A DNA stretch of 64,000 nt from Pyxicephalus adspersus. Its lineage: Eukaryota > Chordata > Amphibia > Anura > Pyxicephalidae. Where the stretch lies: contig NC_092863.1 in the NCBI RefSeq assembly GCF_032062135.1, positions 21,224,255 to 21,288,254 of the forward strand, read 5' to 3'. The stretch's first letter is position 1. Each line of letters begins with the position of its first letter. The notes under the pieces are model-generated. The model searched no databases. It was not told the DNA's origin and saw nothing but the letters and a program-made list of their open reading frames with translations. Of the stretch, positions 55,683 to 64,000 are shown one piece after another. A program made the translations under genes and the position numbers.

Positions 55683-56575
55683 CAGTGAGGGAAAGAAGTA
55701 TTTGATCCCCTGTTGATTTTGTACGTTTGTATGACAAGTCTATAATTGTAATGGTAGGTTTATTTTAGGTGGGAGACAGAATAATAACAAAAGAACCCTC
55801 AAAAACCCAGTGCTCAAAAGTCAGAGCTTGATGTGCATTGTAATGAGTGAAATGAGTATTTGATCCCTTCGCAAAAGATGACTTAGTACCTGGTGGCAAA
55901 CCCCTGGTTGCAATAACAGAGGTCAGATGTTTCTTGTAGTTGGCCACCAGGTTTGCACACATCTCAGGAGGGATTCAGTCCCACTCCTCTTTGCAGATTC
56001 TCTCCAAGTCAGTAAGGTTTGGAGGCTGATGTTTGCAACTCGAACCTTCAGCTCCCTCCGCAGATTATCTATGGGATTAAGGTCTGGAGACTGGCTAGGC
56101 CACCCCAGGACCTTCATGTGCTTCTTCTTGAGCCACTCCTTTGTTGCCTTGGCCGTGTGTTTTGGGTCATTGTCATGCTGGAATACCCATCCACAACCCA
56201 TTTTCAATGACCTGGCTGAGGGAAGGAGGTGCTCACCCAAGATTTGACGGTACATGGCCCCGTCCATTGTCCCTTCGATGAGGTGAAGGTGTCCCGTCCC
56301 ATTAGCAGAAAAACACCACCAAAGCATAATGTGTCCAACTCCATGTTTGACGGTGAGGATGGTGTTCTTGGGGTCACAGGGCAGCATTAAGCGCAGTGTG
56401 TTACCAATTGTTTTCTTGGTGACTATGGTCCCAACTGCCCTGAGATCATTGACAAGTTCCCCCTGTGTAGTTCTGGGTAGCTTTGTCACCGTTCTCCTGA
56501 TCATTGCAACTCCATGAGGGGAGATCTTGCATGGAGCCCCAGACTGAGAGAAATTGACAGTTGTTTTGTGTTTGT
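55683..56575 (-). pseudogene. Tc1-like transposase with internal deletion
   Basis: The terminal repeat CAGTGAGGGAAAGAAGTATT starts at 55683 after TA, at the end of the L1 fragment. The minus-strand frame 56504-55923 (193 codons) has an HTH part ([20 protein letters not shown]), then an in-frame deletion that removes the first catalytic Asp region. [39 protein letters not shown] and [19 protein letters not shown] follow. The usual IEN catalytic Glu is Asp. The far terminal repeat is missing beyond about 56575, so it is immobile on its own. Confidence 0.92.
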
Positions 56576-56589
56576 TCCATTTTGTTAGA

Positions 56590-57240
56590 TGGCAAAGTGA
56601 GTGTTATGAAATGCTCATCTGTCTGGCGACTTTGTGCTGTGCACCATAGCAGTATAAAACACTGTTCTGTCCAGCAATGTCATTACAGCAGCCACTGCTT
56701 TCCTTTAGTTGTGCAACCCGGTGTATTTTTGGCATCCCCAGCATCCATTACTGGGCTGCGCACAGCTGAAGGGGATTCTAGAGGCTGATCAGCTCCTGGC
56801 TCAGTCCTGCACTGGTATTGGCTGCTGAGACTTGAAAGCCTCTCTGCTCCCAGTCACCAGTGCCTGTTATAGCGTAAAGCTGGGATAATCTATGCCGGAG
56901 TGCGTTTTCGTCTGATTTATTGTTGCTGAACCTGCTTGTTTCTGATTTGTGAGTTTATGCTACCTGGACTGACCTTTGCCTGTGCCTCGCACTCTGTTTG
57001 TGTTTGCTCTTAGTTTGGTGGACGGATGTTTGGTGTATGACCTCTGCTCTGTATTCTGGACTTGGCTCTGTTGGAATCCTGCTACTGCTTTATCTGTGGG
57101 CTCCTGACTTGCTGCCAGCCCATTCCCAGACTCCATCCCTTGCGCAGTAAGTCCTGGGGGCAGCCAAGTGCTGGAAGACGCAACCAGTCTCCTGAGGCTG
57201 AGCGGGGGCTTGCTACAGGTGAAGACTCTCACCTTTAGGA
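56590..57240 (+). repeat. Possible Gypsy-type LTR and leader
   Basis: This GC-richer block is distinct from its surroundings and contains GGGCTCCTGACTTGCTGCC, CTCCATCCCTTGCGCAGTAA and GAAGACGCAACC. It resembles leader sequence I associate with frog Gypsy elements. No protein frame, primer site or second LTR could be fixed. It starts where the Tc1 is truncated. Confidence 0.3.
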
Positions 57241-57322
57241 AGAGTGTCTTCAACTTTTATTATCACCTACCTATGGTCCCTGATATGTATCCGGGGGAAA
57301 ACAACCAATAGTGAGTAAGATA

Positions 57323-57328
<6 letters not shown>

Positions 57329-57356
<28 letters not shown>
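57329..57356. repeat. (TA)n microsatellite at mariner target
   Basis: About 14 TA units end exactly where the mariner terminal repeat begins. Mariner inserts at TA. Confidence 0.95.
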
Positions 57357-57360
<4 letters not shown>

Positions 57361-57830
57361 GGAGTGCTGAGAAGTTCCTGGCTTTGCCCAGAAAGAAGAG
57401 AGCCAGAGTTATAAAATAACACATTTATTCATTTGACGTCATAAATGTCCTCAAAACGTTGCCTCTTCAGGTGTTTCTTCAAATTCGGGAACAGATAATA
57501 GTCCGAAGGGGTCAGGTCAGGTGACTAGGGGGATGGTGGACCAGTTTGAAACCCAGAGTCTTCAATTTGGCAGCCACAACGTTGGGTGTGTGCGCAGGTG
57601 CATTGTCCTGCAAAAAAAGGATCCCTTTGCTCAACTTTCCACAGCAGTTTGTCTTAATTGCCTCCTTCAGCTCGTCCAGGAGGTTAGCATAATACTCTCC
57701 GGTAATACTAGAGCCCTGAGGTAGGTAGTCCGCCAACAGAATACTTTCTTTGTCCCATAAAACGTATGCCATGACTTTTTTGGCCGTTTTACGGGTTTGG
57801 AACAGCTTTACTCCTTTCATTTCTTTTACA
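57357..57830 (-). pseudogene. Mariner transposase, C-terminal half
   Basis: The terminal repeat TGAGGGAGTGCTGAGAAGTT is nearly the same as at 25003. The minus-strand frame 57820-57512 reads TAKKVMAYVLWDKESILLAD, GEYYANLLDELKEAI, KGILFLQDNAPAHTPNVVAA and LVHHPPSHLT. It then breaks and continues as PSDYYLF- and NLKKHLKRQRFED-like codons. This includes the second and third catalytic positions (DNAPAH; PSDYY) but not the first. The N-terminal half is missing. Confidence 0.85.
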
Positions 57831-57834
57831 TTTA

Positions 57835-60800
57835 TCTACTTTATCAAACCATGGGGTGGCACTAACCAAGCTTTACCAGGGGTTTTTGCTTTATTTTCTT
57901 TATTTAAGTAAAAATGCTATTTGACAATAGAAGTAATTGCTCCCCTAATTTGTGATAAAGGGAAGTGTCCTGATCCCAGCACAAAATGTAACAAATACAT
58001 TATCTTATAAAAACCAAAGATCTTGTGGACAGGTTGCAAACTGTCAGTGCAAGTACAAAGTTTTAAAAATAGTACAGTTACAACATTTTAGGAGCATATA
58101 ACTGTGCATATATCATCCACTTAAAAATGAGTTGCCATAATGATCAGTATCAAGAACATAAATGCTCTCATAGCTCCAGTTGTTATAACCACCATATAAC
58201 ATTTCAGAGGAAACACCTCTCTACTTATTGTAATCACTGGAACTCAACACATCACTCAACAATTTTCCCAGGATTTCAAGCCGTTTTCTCAAGGATTGAT
58301 TTGATTTATAGTTGATAAATATATTTATGGTATTGATGATTTTCCTGGCAACTCACTGTGACTTCTAAACCTGCAAAGGCCTCAAGGATTTGGCTAATAT
58401 AGTTTATGATTTGAGAGAGAGTACTAGGCCGCAAAATAGAGATCTAGTTAGCATATAGTTTTCCCCAAACTTACCCACACGATTGCAGAAAACTCTCAGT
58501 GGGAGGATGGCGAGATTGTGGTAATCAAATCAAGGTAAATAAATAACAATATTAGTTCACTGTTAGTATGGGCAAGAGTATTAATCCCTGTATCTAACCC
58601 TTTATTATTCAAAGGGAGGTTACAGGGGCTTATTTCTAGACAGAATTCTGCTTCCAATAAATTATAGTGCATATATTTGTAAGCAATCATTACTGGTTAC
58701 CAATTCTCAACATGTTTCACTCGTGAGGCTTCTTCAGGGTATTTTTTTTAGGGGAAAGCCAATAACAGTACTGATAAAAATAAAGATATAGAAAAAGAAA
58801 AAATAGTCATAATCCTACAACAGTAAGTAAATAAAAATGTAGGCAACATTTGTATGCAAAAGGTTCAACATTTTAGCATTTGTATACAAAGGGTTTAGTA
58901 TTTTCACATTCAACATAATAAACTATATAATTAATTAATAAAATGATAAATATCCAATTAAAATATTTAAGTGAACGCCCTTTTATTGGAGCGATCCTTG
59001 AATTAACATACAAACTTTTCGTAATGTCACCTAATCTAACTAGTTCTCATATTGAGATTAAACATAAGATTAAACATATTTGTCATGGGAAATACAGATT
59101 GCCTTTGAGAACACCACTAAAAAGTATGGTACATACCCGCTAGGACACCAGTGAGAGGTCCTGTTAATGTGAAAGCAATGACTGCGAGATGGGTAAACTT
59201 GAAAAGGTTAAAATGGTTGGGAAACTGCTTATTAAGAATGGTTTAGAGAATACTCTCATGGATGCCTGTAATTGTTTGAAAAGAGTGGATCAATAAATAG
59301 AACTATAAAAAAAAACATCTATGACAAGTGTGGGGAATTTATTTGGGGATGAAATAACAGTTCAAGTCAACATTCAGGAAAGGTAAATATGTAAATAAAG
59401 AGAAGGAGAATGATACACCAGGGACATATACCTATAAAGTCTCTAAAGAGCTCCAATTAGTGCCAAGCCTAATGTTAAACCATAAATTTAGGAAAGAATA
59501 GAATAGAGTGGAAAGGTATAAGAAGGCTCTTTTAAGACACTTAGTTATGTATATTTGAAAAGTTACATTTTTATTAGCAATTTCAACACATTAATTTAAA
59601 AACATGTTAAAATCTACACAGAGGTGTTTTTTTATAGATTCAAGTATTAAAAAATCAACTTAATAGATTGTGTCTATGTGGAAACTTAAGTTGAGGGTCT
59701 CAGAGGCAAAAAAAAAGCTTTACAAAGATGTTATGTTTCTTTACCCAACGCGTTTCGCCTAAAGAAGGCTTCCTCAGGGGATTTTAAAACTTGAAAACAG
59801 GGACTGTAGAGAATAGTACAACAATGTATTAGGGAAACATGATTGATAAACTATAACCAATTGATTACATGTTGAACCATACAATAATATAATAGTAATC
59901 ACTACTTTAACAAAGAGATACACTCTACTTATAGGAATATGGTTTCCAAAAGAGAAGAACAGGGGAGGAAAAACATCAATAAAACTTATTCATAAAGGTG
60001 GACGTCTTGATGCGTTAGTAATCCATATAATAATATTCTGTTAACACAGAGAGTTATTTCAATACAACCTCTAAGATTTCATGTAGAGTTGATAGGAGAT
60101 TTGATTAGTCTAAGCTATATATACAGACTGGGTTAGATATTGGTCATTAGTTAGATATTGGGTTGTATTTGCTAAAAAGTATAATTGGTAATGACAGATA
60201 TGTTCCAATAAGGAAAAAAAAATTACTTGTGTTGAGCAACAATATAAGGTCACGCAGAGATCCTAGAAGCATCCAAAATCTCCCTAGGTAGGTTACTGTG
60301 TGGGTGAAAATGTTTGGTTATCCAGAAACTGTTAAAAGGAAGAGAATTAAATTTAGTAGGTAAATATCGCAAAAGGAAGGAACTTAAGTTTCTTTGTTTA
60401 GATAATGTATGATAAATAAAGGGTATACATAGCTTACCTCTTTTTAGGTTTTTAAGTCCTATCTAATTAATAGTGTTGTCAAGAGCTTCCAATGTATTAC
60501 TACTTTTGGCTAATACTTTTGATACAAGCGTCAGTTGTCATCATGAATAATGGAAAAAATAAGAAAAAAAACAAATAGTTTGTGGTTTTTTTAAGTATCA
60601 TTGTTAGATAAGTATTAAATTAAGTATGAAAGATGAATTACACTGGGGAACAATTTTGAACAAATTTTTTGTTGGCTTCAATTTTTAAGCTTATTTATTC
60701 TAAAAAAAGGTATGCTAATTCTGAAAGTGCAGTTAGTTTTCTTCTATCACATCAGGTTTTTTCTCTACCGCTTATATTAATGTGATTACTGTAGCATGGA

Positions 60801-60900
60801 TTTGTATAGGCTATTCATTTACACGCAAGACAGTATGGTCAGAGGTTGTGCGCTGCTCTACATAGTAAATGAGAAAAATTTATTTTTCTTCTTACACACA
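57835..60900. other. Intergenic sequence with two Penelope-like terminal motifs
   Basis: On the minus strand, CCCTGAAGAAGCCTCACGAG with TGAAACATGTTGAG at 58697-58742, and CCCTGAGGAAGCCTTCTTTA with GGCGAAACGCGTTGG at 59745-59782. Both match the motif at 14334 and 28560. The AT-rich remainder holds no frame I can identify. Confidence 0.4.
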
Positions 60901-60917
60901 TATTTTCTTTCTTTCAG

Positions 60918-62230
60918 ATCATGTCTGGTTCTGCTGTTTTTCGTCGTAAGTGCCTAAACAACCCTGATTCATTTTGGTATATGTGTGGCACCATTCCCAG
61001 ACCAAGGGCTAACATCAGCACATTTGTACAGCAAGCCCTCATTTGCCATATTTCAAAGTTAAACTTGGTGATCAAGATAAGTCTTGGGCCCCTCATAAGG
61101 TGTGCAAACAGTGTGCTGAGGGTTTAGGGATGTGGACAAACGGAACACGTGATAAGATGCCATTTGGTATACCTATGGTTTGGCGAGAGCCAGGAGATCA
61201 TTTCAGTGGCTGTTACTTTTGTATAGTAAAAATCTTTAGGATATAACAAGAAAAAAAATGTAACATAGAGTATTCCAGTCTTCCATCGGCTATTCGCCCA
61301 GTGGCTCATTCAGATGAAATCCCAGTGCCGGTTGTCGTTACACTAACCTCTCTTGAAGGCTTCAGAACTCCTAGCATCAAGACTGCGTGTGAAAAACTAA
61401 CTTGAAAAAGGAACGAAGGTATGGTACTATCGAACCAGAGAAATTGCATTTCAGCAGTACTTTAGAACTGACAGTGGCTTTGTGTATTGCCAAAACATAC
61501 CTGGTTTAATGGAGGAATTGGGAATTCCAATCTATAACTCATTTGAATGGCAACTATTCATCAATAGATCAAAGCAGAGCTTAAAGTGTGTCCTCATTCA
61601 CAATGGCAATATATTTGGGTCAGTCCCAATTGGCCATTCAGTTTCTCTTTGTGAAGAATATGCAGACATAAAGAAAGTCATTAAGGTGTTGCAATATCAC
61701 CAACACAATTGGGTCATCTGTGTTGACCTTAAAATGGTATGCTTCCTTCTAGGTCAGCAATGCAGCTACACCAAATATCCCTGTTATCTGTGCATGTGGG
61801 ACAGCTGAGCTTCTGAGAGGCATTGGGTGGAAATGAATTGGCCTTCAAGTTCTTCCCTTAAACCAGGTGATCCAAAAATTCTTCATGAGAATTCTACATC
61901 ACGTGTTGATAGAAAGAATTATATATTCCCACCTCTGCACATGAGGCTGGGTCTGATGAAGCAGTTCGTTAAAGCTTTGCCAACTGAAGGAGACTTTTTC
62001 AAGTACCTCATTTTGGCATTTCCTAGCCTGTCATTTGAAAAAATAAAGGCTGGTGTGTTTTATGGTTCAGAGATTCGGCAGCTTATCAAAGATGAACATT
62101 TCAACAGGACAATGTCAGAAGTCGAAATAAATGCTTGGCTTGCGCAGGAGGTTGAATTCCAAGAAATCTTACAAAAAGTCATGTCTGCCCTTAGTATGGC
62201 AAAAGTATGTTCTAATGAATGGCAATATAT
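60918..62230 (+). pseudogene. Decayed gene of a multicopy family of unknown function
   Basis: The + strand reads, across two frameshifts and two nonsense codons, first PDSFWYMCGTI, then KLGDQDKSWAPHKVCKQCAE, MPFGIPMVWREPGDHFSGCY-FC, LPSAIRPVAHSDEIPVP, VWYYRTREIAFQQYF, VYCQNIPGLMEELGIP, SLKCVLIHNGNIFGSVPIGH, YPCYLCMWDS and FPPLHMRLGLMKQFVKALP. It keeps MCG, CKQC, CYFC and CYLCMWDS cysteine sets. The frame breaks are a shift at about 61035, TAA at 61244, a shift at about 61400 and TGA at 61806. It stops near 62230. From memory, this matches 'uncharacterized protein' families that occur in many copies in aphids, Hydra and other animals, possibly transposon-related. No catalytic residues are assigned. 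Confidence 0.65.
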
Positions 62231-62289
62231 ATATTTGTTGAGAGTGTTTGAGGGGAGGGATGTAACTCCTCCTACAGAGGTATAAAGGA

Positions 62290-63140
62290 ATGGATTAACC
62301 CTTGCGTGAGCTCACCCGGCGGATCAGGGAAACAATACCCATATTGCTGGGTCCTGGGCATCATAGGCACCTAACAGAAATGGCGCTTTGGTGTTGGTGG
62401 CGCATGATACAAGGAAGGGTTACAAAGTTACCAATTTTATTGTTACAAATTTATTGTAGAATGTACAAATTTGATTTATTAATTGAGTATACCTAATGCA
62501 AAAATATTTTACTAGTTAAATAATAAAAAACTTGAATCACCCTAAGTTATCAGAGGTTGCAATGAAATATTTAAACAAATATACAGATTCAATTACAATG
62601 GCTTAGTGGAACCATTTTCCTTTGACATAATTATAATGAAAATTCACAGAACAAAAGCAAAAACAGCACTGACTGATGATATCAATGAGGTAGTGTACAT
62701 ATATAGAAAAAACTTTCATATTGACATCAACATCTGTATCAAGTACATCGATATTGTTTATTGAAATCCAGCTAAAGTACAAAGGTATTTTGTGATTACA
62801 TGATACAATGTAATCATATAATATATATAGTATATCAAATATTTCACAGACTGCTTAAGAATGGGAAAAAAGAGGAATACAAATAGAATTTAGCAAAGTA
62901 AAGAGAGACAACATTCCCTTATTTTAATGGTGGTGTATTAGTGAGAGGAGACTGGCTATTATTTGGGAACTGAAAAAAGCATTCTTAAAGATGGTCTATG
63001 ATGTTCCTATAACAGTACAAAGGGAATATAAGACAGTTATGTCATTTTATTCAGACCCATTGTTCCTTCTGATCAGATATTAGTAAGATCAAAAATTTGG
63101 TTTAAATATTAACATGTTTCTTTAATAAACATATTTTAAT
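62290..63140. other. AT-rich sequence between two decayed elements
   Basis: Probably the 3' untranslated part of the Penelope-like element (minus strand), judged by position only. No other feature was recognised. Confidence 0.3.
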
Positions 63141-63143
63141 ATG

Positions 63144-63565
63144 ATCAAAGGAATGGTTTGAATGACAGCATGCCATTCAAACCAGGAGGTGTCAAAGCAT
63201 TTAAGGTGTATATCCATTTAGTTTCGGCTTTCAACAATGCTTTGTCAGAATCACCACCCCTTGGAGAATACCCTTTCTAGGTGTGAAAAAGATATTACTT
63301 TAGTATCAAAATTGTGCTGAGTACCCACATGATGGCTTATAGGTGTGATCATGTTATTGGTGGTAATGTAATAAAGGTGTTCGTAAATGCGTTTCTGAAA
63401 CCCCCTTTTTGTCTTCCCGACATAAAATTTTCCACAAGTACAAGAAATCAGATATATTATACCTATAGTAGCACAATTAATGTGGTGTTTTATTCGATGC
63501 CATTGTTGATTAGGGAGAAGGAAGACCTTTTGTTCATGAGCCACGGGCACATTTGATTTCTTCCA
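63144..63565 (-). pseudogene. Penelope-like element, GIY-YIG endonuclease domain
   Basis: The minus-strand frame from 63550 reads HINCATIGIIYLISCTCGKF and YVGKTKRGFQKRIYEHLYYI, matching the GIY...YVG(K)T and KR--EH layout of GIY-YIG nucleases as found after the reverse transcriptase in Penelope-like elements. A frameshift near 63255 is followed by SDKALLKAETKWIYTLNALT and PPGLNGMLSF, the usual end of these proteins, then a stop at 63144. No reverse transcriptase precedes it; upstream (63570-63690) is unrelated. Confidence 0.8.
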
Positions 63566-63697
63566 CAGTTGCTCTATTTGTTTAGAACATTACCTATACC
63601 CATATGTTGAAACGACTTTAAGATGACACAGTCAAAGATATTACAATTTATTTAGGGGACTAAAGGATTCCAAATGATAGCTACGGTGTTTGTACCA

Positions 63698-63910
63698 AAT
63701 AGTCTTGGGGGACTGGGTGTTCCAAATTGTTTTCTTTACTATCGAGCAGCTCAAATAGCTTAGTTTGCTTTTAATGTTTTTTTGGTATCGGGCACAGTGG
63801 TCTGATATAGAAGTTATGGCATGTCCCTTAATGAATGGTGCAGCATTGATGTGGCCTTCAGCTAAACCTAGGCCAGTAATTCTATGTCAAGCATTGCCCT
63901 ACTCTTTGTC
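63698..63910 (+). pseudogene. L1-type LINE ORF2 fragment, + strand
   Basis: The + strand reads SLGGLGVPNCFLYYRAAQIA then a stop, followed after a frame shift by WYRAQWSDIEVMACPLMN and GAALMWPSAKPRPV. This is the GGLG-P-(L)--YY-A segment after the reverse-transcriptase domain of L1/Tx1 elements. It runs to about 63910. A tail into the window edge is unclear. Confidence 0.65.
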
Positions 63911-64000
63911 TATTGGTGACTGTGTATGAAATAAAGAAAGCTTATGTTCACATGCTCCTTTGACACCTCTGTGTGGTAATCCTGATTTTTTCCTGGGAAT

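Overview
The window is vertebrate nuclear DNA, almost certainly from a frog (inferred, perhaps ranoid). It holds one recognisable host gene with large introns, set in a dense, nested mix of transposable elements: Tc1, mariner, Tigger/pogo, hAT, TTAA-flanked MITEs, L1/Tx1, CR1/L2, Penelope-like, and possibly DIRS and Gypsy. Two runs of N (33721-34166, 47413-47854) mark assembly gaps.

The gene is MRPL45 (mL45, mitochondrial large-subunit ribosomal protein) on the + strand. I rebuilt it from eight exons: 1077-1118, 3807-4008, 11235-11352, 27753-27851, 31677-31725, 40250-40399, 40675-40845 and 52073-52162. All introns are GT-AG, all phases agree, and the joined frame is 306 codons plus stop with no internal stop. 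The start has an in-frame stop 11 codons upstream, and two overlapping AATAAA signals lie about 170 bases after the stop codon. No other intact host gene was found. Nearly all other short open frames are chance frames or pieces of broken transposons.

Layout: 1-945, inverted-repeat (foldback-like) element abutting the MRPL45 promoter. Intron 1 (1119-3806): a MITE. Intron 2 (4009-11234): a hAT MITE with perfect 8-bp target duplication and two ~2.2 kb composite foldback units. Intron 3 (11353-27752): CR1/L2 with a nested insertion, a 426-bp MITE, L1 ORF1, a Tc1 MITE, a third foldback unit interrupted by half a mariner. Intron 4: DIRS-like RNase H fragment. Intron 5: a Tc1 containing the first gap, and a MITE with hairpins at both ends. 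Intron 6: 275 bp. Intron 7 (40846-52072): CR1, two TTAA-flanked MITEs (one carrying a hairpin array and a potential exon), a Tigger transposase split by a 426-bp MITE, L1 ORF2. Downstream of the gene (52360-64000): L1 split by a third 426-bp MITE, Tc1, the other half of the mariner family, a decayed gene of a multicopy family of unknown function, a GIY-YIG Penelope-like fragment and another L1 fragment.

The points most worth a second look are the foldback family of inverted arrays, the three near-identical 426-bp MITEs, a 48-nt in-frame potential exon inside a MITE in MRPL45 intron 7, the ~95-bp hairpin array, and the decayed unknown-family gene at 60918-62230. All family names come from recognising sequence by eye, without searches.
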